Shown here: positions 54,088 through 63,400 of the stretch, piece by piece | Numbering within the stretch: the first letter of the stretch is position 1 | How the letters are laid out: each line of letters begins with the position of its first letter | NCBI RefSeq assembly: GCF_000024165.1 | Contig: NC_013194.1 | Location: 4,960,001 to 5,024,000 of the forward strand | DNA length: 64,000 nucleotides | Direction of reading: 5' to 3' | Origin: Accumulibacter phosphatis | GTDB taxonomy: Bacteria > Pseudomonadota > Gammaproteobacteria > Burkholderiales > Rhodocyclaceae | Notes under the pieces: generated by a model | Seen by the model: the letters and a program-made list of their open reading frames with translations, nothing else | Databases searched by the model: none | What the model was told of the DNA's origin: nothing | Translations under genes and position numbers: made by a program

Positions 54088-55467
54088 ATGCTCCAACCGA
54101 TCACGACAATTCGGCGGGGACTGGAAATACCAGTCGCGGGCGAGCCAGCGCAGCAAATCCCTGAGGCTGTTTGCTTTCCGCCTGCAGTGGCTTTGCTTGG
54201 CGCCGATTGTCACGGCCTTCGACCTGCCCTGGCAGTTCGCGAGGGTGAGCGGGTAGAAGCCGGGCAGGTGTTGTTCTCCGACAAGGATCGCCCGGGAGTG
54301 GTGTTCACTGCTCCATGCGCGGCCACCGTAGCGGAGATCCGGCGCGGCGCACAACGGGTTTTTCAGGCCTTGGTGCTGGAGACCAATGCCAGCGCAAGCG
54401 ACGGTCCAGCGTTGGGACCGGCGCGCGAGGACGCTGAACTGGCCGTGCTCGATCCGGCGGTCGTCCGCGCTCAGTTGTTGGCCTCGGGCCTATGGACCGC
54501 TCTGCGGACGCGTCCCTACAGCCTGCTGCCGGCGGCAGACGCGACGCCACGTTCCATCTTCGTGACGGCGATCGACACACACCCGCTGGCAGCCGATCCG
54601 CAATTGATTATTGCCGCGCATGCCGACGATTTCCGTCGTGGCATCGTCGCCTTGTCGCGGCTGGCACGGGTTTTCGTCGCCGTCCCGGTGACGGGCGACG
54701 CGCCTTCGCCAGCCGCCGAGGCCGCGGCCGGACTCGCCAACGTGCACTGCGCGGCCTTTGCTGGCCCACATCCGGCAGGGCTGCCTGGAACTCATATCCA
54801 TTATCTCGATCCGGCAAGCGCTACGCGTACGGTCTGGCATCTGCATTATCAGAGCTGCATTGCCATTGGCCGCTTGTTCGCCAGCGGTCGTCCGTGGTGC
54901 GAACGAATCGTCTCGCTGGCCGGACCAGGAGTCGTTTCACCACGGCTGCTGCGCACCCTGCCCGGCGCCGATCTGCTGGCGCTGACGGCCGGCTCGCTCC
55001 ACCCCGGCCGCCAGCGCATCGTCTCGGGTTCACTGCTCGGTGGGCGCGCGGTCAGTGCGCAGACTGCCTTCCTCGGCGGCCTGCATCTGCAGGTCAGCGT
55101 GCTGCCGGAGGGCGACGACCGCGAGTTCATGCACTACCTGCGAGCCGGGGTGAACAAGCATTCGGCACTGCGCGTCTTCGCCTCCAGCTTGTTCGGCCGT
55201 CGCCCGCTGGCGTTGACCACGAGTACCCAGGGCAGTCCACGAGCAATGGTGCCGGTCGGCAGTTACGAGGCGGTCATGCCGCTGGACATCCTGCCCACGC
55301 AACTGCTGCGCGCGCTGATCGTCGGCGATACCGAAATGGCACAGCATCTCGGCTGCATGGAACTCGACGAAGAGGACCTCGCCCTGTGCACCTACGTCTG
55401 CCCTGGCAAGTATGAATACGGCCCCATCCTGCGCGATGTTCTGACGCGTATCGCCAAGGAGGGCTGA
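54088..55467 (+). CDS. nqrA: NqrA, Na+-NQR subunit A
   Basis: A 459-residue peripheral subunit of the Na+-translocating NADH:quinone oxidoreductase. Family blocks: LAVREGERVEAGQVLFSDKD, VFVTAIDTHPLAADPQLII, and at the C-terminus ALCTYVCPGKYEYGPILRD. I first considered RnfC, but there are no 4Fe-4S motifs and the C-terminus is NqrA. ATG 54088 is chosen over the 54037 frame start, which adds an Arg-rich tail. First gene of nqrABCDEF-nqrM. No sigma54 consensus was found upstream, unlike rnf. Confidence 0.95.
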   Translation: MLQPITTIRRGLEIPVAGEPAQQIPEAVCFPPAVALLGADCHGLRPALAVREGERVEAGQVLFSDKDRPGVVFTAPCAATVAEIRRGAQRVFQALVLETNASASDGPALGPAREDAELAVLDPAVVRAQLLASGLWTALRTRPYSLLPAADATPRSIFVTAIDTHPLAADPQLIIAAHADDFRRGIVALSRLARVFVAVPVTGDAPSPAAEAAAGLANVHCAAFAGPHPAGLPGTHIHYLDPASATRTVWHLHYQSCIAIGRLFASGRPWCERIVSLAGPGVVSPRLLRTLPGADLLALTAGSLHPGRQRIVSGSLLGGRAVSAQTAFLGGLHLQVSVLPEGDDREFMHYLRAGVNKHSALRVFASSLFGRRPLALTTSTQGSPRAMVPVGSYEAVMPLDILPTQLLRALIVGDTEMAQHLGCMELDEEDLALCTYVCPGKYEYGPILRDVLTRIAKEG

Positions 55468-55470
55468 GGG

Positions 55471-56688
55471 ATGCGACTGCGCGATTTGCTCGACCGTATC
55501 GCACCGCATGTCGCGCCCGGCGCGCGCCACGAAAAGTGGTACGCGCTCTACGAGGCCGTCGACACCTTCTTCTACCGGCCGGCTTCGGTGACGCGCACCA
55601 CGGCCCACGTGCGCGACGGCATCGACCTCAAGCGCATCATGATCATGACCTGGGCGTGCACACTGCCGGCACTCTTCTTCGGTATGTGGAACATCGGTTT
55701 CCAGGCCAACCAGACCCTGGCGGCACAGCCAGCGCTGCTATCGGCGCAAGACGGTTGGCGGCTGTCGCTGATCGGCGTGATGGCCGGCTTCGACCCGTCG
55801 TCGGCATGGGACAACCTGATCCACGGTGCGGCGTGGTTTCTCCCGATCTACGCAGTCACTTTCATTGTCGGCGGCTTCTGGGAGGTGCTCTTCGCGACCA
55901 TCCGCCGGCACGAGGTCAACGAGGGCTTCTTCGTCACCTCGGTGCTCTTCGCGCTGACGCTACCGCCGTCGATTCCTCTCTGGCAGGTGGCGCTAGGCAT
56001 CAGCTTTGGCGTAGTCATTGGCAAAGAGGTCTTCGGCGGTACCGGCAAGAACTTCCTCAATCCGGCGCTCACCGGCCGCGCCTTTCTTTACTTCGCCTAC
56101 CCGGCACAGTCGTCCGGCGACGCGGTGTGGACGGTGATCGATGGTTACACCGGCGCCACACCATTGGCCATCGCCGCGCAGTCGGGTGTCGACGGCATCA
56201 TTACCGCTGGCTACAGCTGGTCGGCGGCCTTCCTCGGGGTCATTCCCGGTTCGATCGGTGAAACCAGCACGCTGCTGATTCTCGTTGGCGGTGGCCTGCT
56301 CGTCGCCAGCGGCGTCGCCTCGTGGCGCATCGTTTTCGGCGTCTTCCTGGGCATGGTGGCGATGAGTTCGCTGCTCAACCTTATTGGCTCGTCCAACAAC
56401 CCGATGTTCGCCATGCCCTGGTACTGGCATCTGGTGATTGGTGGCTTCGCTTTCGGTATGTTCTTCATGGCCACGGACCCGGTTTCCGCAGCCATGACCA
56501 ACGCCGGCAAGTGGACCTTCGGTGCCCTGATCGGCGTGATGGCGGTCCTGATACGGGTTGTCAATCCCGCCTTTCCCGAGGGAATCATGCTCGCCATCCT
56601 GTTTGCCAACGTGTGTGCGCCGCTGATCGACTACGCCGTCGTGCGCGCCAACATTCGTCGCCGGGAGCAACGTGATGCCCGCCTTTAG
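55471..56688 (+). CDS. nqrB: NqrB, Na+-NQR membrane flavoprotein
   Basis: A 405-residue polytopic subunit. An N-terminal cytosolic region (MRLRDLLDRIAPHVAPG, then DTFFYRPASVTRTTAHVRDG) precedes about ten helices. GKEVFGGTGKNFLNPALTGRAFLY is the NqrB/RnfD signature. The Thr in DGYTGATPLAIA is the covalent FMN site, and the N-terminal half should bind riboflavin and ubiquinone. It starts 3 bp after nqrA with AAGGAGGG upstream and overlaps nqrC by 14 bp. Confidence 0.95.
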   Translation: MRLRDLLDRIAPHVAPGARHEKWYALYEAVDTFFYRPASVTRTTAHVRDGIDLKRIMIMTWACTLPALFFGMWNIGFQANQTLAAQPALLSAQDGWRLSLIGVMAGFDPSSAWDNLIHGAAWFLPIYAVTFIVGGFWEVLFATIRRHEVNEGFFVTSVLFALTLPPSIPLWQVALGISFGVVIGKEVFGGTGKNFLNPALTGRAFLYFAYPAQSSGDAVWTVIDGYTGATPLAIAAQSGVDGIITAGYSWSAAFLGVIPGSIGETSTLLILVGGGLLVASGVASWRIVFGVFLGMVAMSSLLNLIGSSNNPMFAMPWYWHLVIGGFAFGMFFMATDPVSAAMTNAGKWTFGALIGVMAVLIRVVNPAFPEGIMLAILFANVCAPLIDYAVVRANIRRREQRDARL

Positions 56689-57481
56689 GGAAACGCCGCT
56701 CGCCGTGCTGCGCATCGCGCTGCTGGTCAGCCTGGTCTGTTCGATGGTCGTCGCCGGGTCAGCAGTGGGCTTGAAGTCGATGCAGCTGGAAAATCGCCGC
56801 GTCGACCGCGAGCGTCACCTGCTGGCGATCGTCGGTCTGCACGATCGTGCGCTGTCGGCTACCGAGGTCGCCGAGCGCTTTCGCGAACGTATAACGCCGC
56901 ACCTCGTCGATCTGGACACCGGCGCCTACGTCGCTTCCCCACCAGGCCACGACAGGTTCGACCCTCTGACCTGGGAGGGTTCCCGCGCAGCCACCGATCC
57001 AGTTCTCTCACGGGCGCTGTCGCGCAGTGAGGATATCGCCGGCATCCAGCGGCGCGAGCGCTACGCGGTGGTCTATAAGCTGATGACGGGCGAGCGCGTC
57101 GACGCGCTGATCCTGCCCGTGCGCGGCTATGGCCTGTGGTCGACCCTGTACGGCTTTCTCGCCGTCGACGCCGACCTCGATACGGTCCTCGGATTGCGCT
57201 TCTATCAGCACGCAGAAACGCCGGGCTTGGGCGGAGAAGTCGACAACCCGCGCTGGAAAGCTCTCTGGCCAGGCAAGCGCCTGTTCGATACCGACGGGCA
57301 ACTGAGGCTGCGCGTCGGCAAGGCCAGTGGCGATAGCGAGGATTCGCGGTGGCGCGTCGACGCGCTGGCCGGCGCAACGCTGACCAGCAATGGCGTCAAC
57401 AACATGATTCGCTTCTGGCTCGGTCCGCAGGGCTACGGGCCGTATCTGAGACGTCTGCGACAAGAGGGATTTGAATCGTGA
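56675..57481 (+). CDS. nqrC: NqrC, Na+-NQR FMN subunit
   Basis: A 268-residue subunit: one N-terminal transmembrane helix (LRIALLVSLVCSMVVAGSAV) and a periplasmic flavin domain. The DALAGATLTSNGVNNMI motif near residue 230 carries the Thr for covalent FMN; YGLWSTLYGFLAVDAD and FYQHAETPGLGGEVDN are family blocks. I prefer ATG 56675 over GTG 56672 because GGGAG lies 7 nt upstream of the ATG. It overlaps nqrB by 14 bp and nqrD by 4 bp. Confidence 0.94.
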   Translation: MPAFRETPLAVLRIALLVSLVCSMVVAGSAVGLKSMQLENRRVDRERHLLAIVGLHDRALSATEVAERFRERITPHLVDLDTGAYVASPPGHDRFDPLTWEGSRAATDPVLSRALSRSEDIAGIQRRERYAVVYKLMTGERVDALILPVRGYGLWSTLYGFLAVDADLDTVLGLRFYQHAETPGLGGEVDNPRWKALWPGKRLFDTDGQLRLRVGKASGDSEDSRWRVDALAGATLTSNGVNNMIRFWLGPQGYGPYLRRLRQEGFES

Positions 57482-58158
57482 ATACCAGCACTTCGGCAAA
57501 GCCGCGCGCGCTTGCCGTACTTTTCGCCCCGGTCTTCGACAACAATCCTATCGCGTTGCAGATCCTCGGTATTTGCTCGGCGCTAGCGGTGACGGCGAAC
57601 CTCAAGACGGCGCTCGTCATGTCCGTGGCGCTGACACTGGTGACCGCCTTCTCGAACCTCTTCATCTCGCTGCTACGTCACCACATCCCCGGGTCGATCC
57701 GCATGATCGTTCAGGTAGTCATCATTGCCTCGCTCGTCATTGTCGTCGATCAGGTACTGCGTGCGGTCGCCTTCGATCTGGCCAAGCAGCTGTCTGTCTT
57801 CGTCGGGCTGATCATCACCAACTGCATCGTCATGGGCCGCGCCGAAGCCTTTGCCATGCAGAACCCGCCATTGCCGTCGTTCCTGGATGGCATCGGCAAC
57901 GGACTGGGTTACAGCGCGCTGCTCGTTGCCCTGGGTATTACACGCGAGCTCTTTGGCAGCGGCACGCTCATCGGCTTCCGAGTGCTGCCGACCGTCGCCG
58001 ACGGCGGCTGGTATCTGCCGAACGGCCTGCTCCTGTTGCCACCCTCAGCCTTTTTCCTGATCGGGCTGTTCATCTGGGCTCTGCGCAGCTGGAAGCCAGA
58101 ACAGGTCGAATCGCCAGCGTTTCGGATGGCACCGCAGGTGCGCGAGCAAGAACCATGA
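57478..58158 (+). CDS. nqrD: NqrD, Na+-NQR membrane subunit
   Basis: A 226-residue six-helix membrane subunit of the NqrD/RnfE family. It has FDNNPIALQILGICSALAVT, ISLLRHHIPGSIRMIVQVVI and ITNCIVMGRAEAFAMQNPP, which holds the Cys of the intramembrane iron site, and ITRELFGSGTLIGF. It starts at GTG 57478 overlapping nqrC by 4 bp. The family distinction from rnfE at 18632 is clear from IPGSIRMIVQ and the nqr context. Confidence 0.95.
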   Translation: MNTSTSAKPRALAVLFAPVFDNNPIALQILGICSALAVTANLKTALVMSVALTLVTAFSNLFISLLRHHIPGSIRMIVQVVIIASLVIVVDQVLRAVAFDLAKQLSVFVGLIITNCIVMGRAEAFAMQNPPLPSFLDGIGNGLGYSALLVALGITRELFGSGTLIGFRVLPTVADGGWYLPNGLLLLPPSAFFLIGLFIWALRSWKPEQVESPAFRMAPQVREQEP

Positions 58159-58191
58159 GCCTCCCGAACAGCCCTTCCAGGGTCTGCTGAG

Positions 58192-58800
58192 ATGGAACAT
58201 CTACTTGCGCTTTTTGTCCGCGCGGTTTTCGTTGAAAACATGGCGCTGGCCTTCTTTCTCGGCATGTGCACCTTCATAGCCATCTCGAAGAAGGTCGAGA
58301 CGGCCATCGGACTCGGGATCGCCGTGATGCTCGTCCAGACGATCACTGTTCCGGTCAACAACCTGATCTATACGCACGTACTCCGCGAAGGTGCCCTGGC
58401 CTGGGCCGGCCTGCCCGAAAGCGATCTCGCCTTCCTCGGCCTGCTGACCTACATCGGCGTCATTGCCGCATTGGTACAAATCCTGGAAATGCTGCTCGAC
58501 CGCTATGTGCCGGCACTCTACAACGCACTCGGCGTTTTCCTGCCGCTGATCACCGTCAATTGCGCGATCCTCGGCGGCACGCTGTTCATGGTCGAGCGTG
58601 ACTACGATTTTGCCGAGAGCGCGGTCTATGGACTCGCATCGGGGTTTTCCTGGGCGCTGGCCATCGCGCTGCTCGCCGGTATTCGCGAAAAGCTCAAGTA
58701 CAGCAATCCGCCTGCCGGTCTCTCGGGTCTTGGAATTACCTTCATCACCATTGGCTTGATGTCGCTGGGCTTCATGTCCTTTGCCGGCATCAAGCTCTGA
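58192..58800 (+). CDS. nqrE: NqrE, Na+-NQR membrane subunit
   Basis: A 202-residue six-helix subunit of the NqrE/RnfA family. It opens MEHLLALFVRAVFVENMALAF. LGMCTFIAISKKVETAIGLG and LITVNCAILGGTLFMVERDY provide the conserved cysteines that with NqrD bind the intramembrane iron or 2Fe-2S centre. It lies 33 bp after nqrD and 12 bp before nqrF. Normal length. Confidence 0.95.
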   Translation: MEHLLALFVRAVFVENMALAFFLGMCTFIAISKKVETAIGLGIAVMLVQTITVPVNNLIYTHVLREGALAWAGLPESDLAFLGLLTYIGVIAALVQILEMLLDRYVPALYNALGVFLPLITVNCAILGGTLFMVERDYDFAESAVYGLASGFSWALAIALLAGIREKLKYSNPPAGLSGLGITFITIGLMSLGFMSFAGIKL

Positions 58801-58812
58801 GGACTGTCCTCC

Positions 58813-60036
58813 ATGCTTGCCGAAATCATGCTGGCCATCACCGTCTTCACCGGTACCGTGCTCCTTCTGGTGGCGGTCATCCTGCTGGCACGGCAGCGAC
58901 TGGTCCCCAGCGGCGACGTGCGGCTGGAAATCAATGGTCAGCGTACGTTGCTGGTCCCGGTCGGCGGCAAGCTGTTGCAGACGCTGGCCAGCCAGAATCT
59001 TTTCCTCTCGTCGGCCTGTGGTGGTGGTGGCACCTGTGCCCAGTGCAAATGCCTGATCGAGGCCGGTGGGGGCGACATGACACCGACCGAGCGCGGGCAT
59101 TTCACTCGTCGGCAGGAACGCGAGGGCTGGCGTCTCTCGTGCCAGTTGCCCGTTCGCCAGGATATGAGAATCCGCGTTCCGGAGTCGGTCTTCGGTGTTC
59201 AGCGATGGGACTGTCGGGTGGTCGCCAACGACAACGTAGCCACCTTCATCAAGGAACTGACCCTGGCCATGCCCGACGGCGAGGCAGTGAGCTTTCGCGC
59301 CGGCAGCTACATGCAGCTGGAATGCCCTGCGCACGAACAACGTTACGCCGACATCGATGTCGCCCCGGAATACCGCGAGGACTGGGATCGCCTGAATCTC
59401 TGGCGCTACGTTTCTCGCGTAGGCGAATCGACGATCCGCGCCTATTCGATGGCCAGCTACCCGGATGAGAAGGGGCTCATCAAATTCAACATCCGTATCG
59501 CGACGCCACCGCCCGGCAGCGACGACATTCCGCCGGGCAAGATGTCTTCCTGGGTGTTCGGCCGCAAACCGGGCGACATGGTGACGCTCTACGGCCCCTT
59601 CGGCGAATTCCACGCCCGCGAGACCGACGCCGAGATGATCTACATCGGCGGTGGTGCCGGCATGGCGCCGTTACGGTCGCACATCTTCGACCTGTTGAAG
59701 CGCCGAGCGAGCAAGCGCCGAATCGGGTTCTGGTATGGCGCACGGTCGCTGCGCGAAGCATTCTACGTCGAGGAATTCGAGCAATTGAGCCGCGACAATA
59801 GCAATTTCACTTGGCACCTGGCGCTATCCGATCCGCTGCCGACTGACCATTGGCGGGGCCGCACTGGCTTCATCCATCAGGTGTTGCTCGACGACTACCT
59901 GAACGACCATCCTGCGCCGGAGGACTGCGAGTACTACCTTTGTGGTCCACCGATGATGAACAGTGCGGTGATAAAGATGCTGACCGATCTCGGCGTCGCA
60001 CGCGAAAGCATCCTGCTCGACGATTTCGGTGGCTGA
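58813..60036 (+). CDS. nqrF: NqrF, NADH-oxidising flavoprotein subunit
   Basis: A 407-residue subunit that takes electrons from NADH. One N-terminal helix (VFTGTVLLLVAVILLARQRL) anchors it. The 2Fe-2S domain has SSACGGGGTCAQCKC...LSCQ. The ferredoxin-reductase-like part carries RAYSMASYP (FAD), IGGGAGMAPLRSHI (NADH) and YLCGPPMMNSAVIKML, and ends LLDDFGG as NqrF does. It follows nqrE by 12 bp and precedes nqrM by 21 bp. Confidence 0.96.
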   Translation: MLAEIMLAITVFTGTVLLLVAVILLARQRLVPSGDVRLEINGQRTLLVPVGGKLLQTLASQNLFLSSACGGGGTCAQCKCLIEAGGGDMTPTERGHFTRRQEREGWRLSCQLPVRQDMRIRVPESVFGVQRWDCRVVANDNVATFIKELTLAMPDGEAVSFRAGSYMQLECPAHEQRYADIDVAPEYREDWDRLNLWRYVSRVGESTIRAYSMASYPDEKGLIKFNIRIATPPPGSDDIPPGKMSSWVFGRKPGDMVTLYGPFGEFHARETDAEMIYIGGGAGMAPLRSHIFDLLKRRASKRRIGFWYGARSLREAFYVEEFEQLSRDNSNFTWHLALSDPLPTDHWRGRTGFIHQVLLDDYLNDHPAPEDCEYYLCGPPMMNSAVIKMLTDLGVARESILLDDFGG

Positions 60037-60057
60037 ACAGCGCCACAAAGGAGCGAC

Positions 60058-60297
60058 ATGACGCTTCTGAATACCTTCTGGCCGATCATGGCCGCGACGC
60101 TGGCCGTCATTGTGCTGGCCGGACTCGGGCTGTCACTCGGTATGCTCTTCGGCCGTCCGCCACCGCGTGGAAGTTGCGGTGGTCTGGCGAGTGGCGCCTG
60201 TGCCTGTGCGACCGGTGAAAGACCTGTGCGATGTCAGCCCGCAGGCACTGAATCGGCACCATCAGCGGACGTCCGTTACCCGTCGGGAAGCACTTGA
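60058..60297 (+). CDS. nqrM: NqrM, Na+-NQR maturation factor
   Basis: A 79-residue protein with one transmembrane helix (IMAATLAVIVLAGLGLSLGM) and a cysteine-rich motif right after it (RGSCGGLASGACACATGE). This is the pattern of NqrM, which delivers iron to the NqrD/E cysteines. It has AAAGGAG before the ATG. The last 25 residues are low-complexity. No apbE flavin transferase gene follows; it may lie elsewhere. Confidence 0.88.
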   Translation: MTLLNTFWPIMAATLAVIVLAGLGLSLGMLFGRPPPRGSCGGLASGACACATGERPVRCQPAGTESAPSADVRYPSGST

Positions 60298-60419
60298 CCC
60301 CGTTCTCTCACTTCTCGATGCTGAGGCGCTTGCCGAAACGCCGCTCCTTGGCGTTCGACTTGACGTAGTCGCAGGAACTCCGCGCAGGGTTCGAGCCCGC
60401 ACGCGGCGCCGAGGGAAGG

Positions 60420-63400
60420 CTACTTCGCTGGCGCCACCGCGCCCCAGGCGGCTGCTGTGGGCTGCGCATCGGGAGCTTGCAGCGGCAGCTCGAGTGCGAA
60501 GGTGCTTCCCTTGCCGGGAACGCTCTGCGCCTCGATGCGCCCGCCAAGCACCCGGGTGACGATGCTGTAGACGATGTGCAGACCGAGGCCGCTGCCGCCC
60601 TGGCCCAGGCGGGTCGTGTAGAACGGATCGAAGATGCGTGGCAGGAGCTCGGCCGGGATCCCGCAGCCGTTGTCGCGGAAACTCAGGGTAAGGCGCCCGT
60701 TTCCTGGCTCGCTCACCACGATCTCGAGCACGCCGGCTTCGGCATGTTCGAAGCCATGCACGAGTGCATTGTTCGCCAGGTTGGTGATGACCTGGCCCAA
60801 GGGGCCGGGGAAGCTGTCCATGGCGATACCCGCCGGAATATTGAGCCGGATGCGATGCGGAGTCTTCTTGTACAGCGGCTGCAGCGTAGCCACGATTTCG
60901 TCGACCGTCGCCGCCAGGTCGAACTGCCGGCGGTGTGCACTGGTCTGGTCGACGGCGACCTGCTTGAAGTGGGTGAGCAGGTCGTTCGCCTGCAGCAGGC
61001 TGCGCGCCAGTAGCTGGGTGGCCTGCGTCGTCACGGCAACGTAGTCCCTCAGCGCCGCGCGCGACAGGCTTTTCCCCTCCGCCAGCGCCGAGAATTCGCG
61101 CGTTTTGTCGGTCAGTGTGGTAGCCACCATCAGGCTGTTGCCGAGCGGCGTGCCCAGCTCGTGCGCCACGCCGGCCACCAAAGAACCCAACGAGGCGAGC
61201 TTCTCGCTGCGGATCAGTTCTTCCTGGGCGCGACGCAAGGTTTGCAGGGTCTCCCGCAACTGCACGTTGGAGGCGGCGAGTTCCTCGGTACGAAGCCTGA
61301 CGCGCTCGTCGAGTTCCTCGTTCGCCTGTCGAAGCGCCTCTTCGGCAAGCTTGCGGACGGTGAAATCGAGGGTCGCCCCGACCGTGCGCAACGGTCGACG
61401 CGATTCGCCCTCGCCATCGAAAGTCGTTTGCCCCATCGCGAACACCCAGCGGACGACCCCGGCGCGGGGCGCGATGCGATATTCCGTCTCGTACTGTCCA
61501 TCACCGCTCGGGTCATGCGTGCGGTGGATCGCGGCCAGGACCTGCGCGCGGTCGTCCGGATGGATGATCTCGATGAACGCATCGACGGTCTTCGGCTCAT
61601 CGGCACCCCAGCCGAACATTTCGCGCAGCTCCGGCGACCAGTAGGTCGTGTCCGCGCGGTGATCGCGATCGAAGATGCCAATTCCGGAAACACGGATCGC
61701 CTGGCGCAGCCGTTCCTCGCTCTGGCGCACCGCTTCTTCCGCGCGCCGGCGCTCGGAAACGTCGCGCACGAAAGCGAAGCCGTAGACGCGCCCGGCGAAG
61801 GTGATCGACCTTGCCGATACGTCGACCGGAAAAGTGCTGCCGTCCTTGCGCCGGTGATGCGTTTCACTGTGCAGCGCCCCGGTTGATGGCGTCCCGGTGA
61901 TTTGGGCTCCGGCTGCCGACTCCTGCCAGTTCGCTTCGGTGACCTCCGGCGCGACGTCCCACAGGTGCAGCCGCAACAGCTCTTCGCGAGTGTAGCCGAG
62001 CGAGCGGCACGCCTGTTCGTTGGCATGGACGAAGCCGCCGTCCCGGTCCATCCAGAAGATCGCGTCCGACGCGTGTTCCACCGAGAGCATCGTCAGCTCC
62101 AGCATCTCCTCCGACTGCTTGCGGGCGGTGATGTCGGCGTGCGTACCCAGCAGCCTCTGCGGCCGCCCCTGCTCGTCGCGGGCCACCACCTTGCCGACCG
62201 ACTGGATCCAAACCCATTCGCCCGACTTGTTCTGCAGCCTGTATTCCAGCCGGTACTCGGTACGCGTGCCGTCGACGCACTCGCGCAAGGTCTGCCCGGC
62301 GTGCTCCCGGTCGTCTGGGTGCACGTGCTCGAGCCAGGTCACCGCGGTGAGCTTGAGCTCGTCGGGGGTGTAGCCCAGCATGCCGGCATACTCGGCGCTG
62401 ACCACGGCCTCGCCGGTGCCGAGATCCACGTCGTAGAAGCCGAGGTTCCCCGCAACCAGGGCGAGGCGCAGCCGCTCCTCGTTGCTCCGCAGGGACGTTT
62501 CGGCGTCCCGGCGCTTGCGGTTCTCGCGCACGGCCTCGGTGAGACTCGCGCAGTTGTTCAGGAAGGGTTCGAGCAGCGCAACGATGTCCTCGCCGTAGCC
62601 GCCCTTGCGATTGGCGACGCCGACCATTCCGACCAGATCGTCGCCGCGAAAGAAGGGCAGTCCCATGAACGCGTTCAGCGGAGGATGCCCCGGCGGAACG
62701 CCGTGTCCACGCGAATCCCTGGACGGATCGTTGGCAATCACCGGCTGTGCCGTGGTCATCACGGCGCCGAAGAGGGTGGTCAGGTTGCGGAACTCCATCC
62801 CCTGCGGCGCGTGAGCCGCAAAGAACGCTCGTGTTTCATCGTTCCAGGCGATGTTGGTGATTGCCTGCGTACGCAGGTAGGGCATGCCGTCCTGGTCGCG
62901 GAGCACTTCGCCAATGAAGCCGTATTCGCTGTCGGTCATTTCCAGCAGCGCGGTCAGCATGTGCTCGAAGACGTCGTGGGTATCTGCACCGGCGATGTAC
63001 AGGGCCTGCGTGCGGCTGATCGCGTTGAGCAGTGCGTTGGAGCCGCGCAACGACATTTCGGCGCGCTTGCGAAGCCGGATGTTGTTGACCAGCACGAGCA
63101 CGGCGAGGCTCAGGGTGAGCACCACGGCCACCGTCGCCCAGACGGTGCTTCGATGCTGGTCGTAGAGCGTGGGTGGCTTGCCGACCACGAGGCTTCCTGC
63201 GGGAAGATCAGACTCGTTGATGCCGTGGCGCTGCATTCGGCCGTAGTTGTAGATATGGGTGACCGGCGCCTCCTGAACCGGAATGCGCCGTGCGTCCTCG
63301 CCGTTGAGGATGCGCACTGCCATCTGCGCGGCGGACCGACCGACCTCGGTGCCATCCTCGACCTTGCCGCCGAGGGTCAGGCCGCTCTGGACGCGATGGC

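Noticed and set aside
54037..55467. Second RnfC at the start of a second rnf cluster
   Set aside because: There are no 4Fe-4S cysteine motifs and the C-terminus CTYVCPGKYEYGPILRD is NqrA; the following genes are nqrB-F and nqrM.
60298..60419. C-terminal fragment similar to the relic near 52930
   Set aside because: A short minus-strand stretch (NAKERRFGKRLSIEK) resembles KEQCFCKRLGIAIVE, but it is too short and lacks an upstream gene to call a repeat family.
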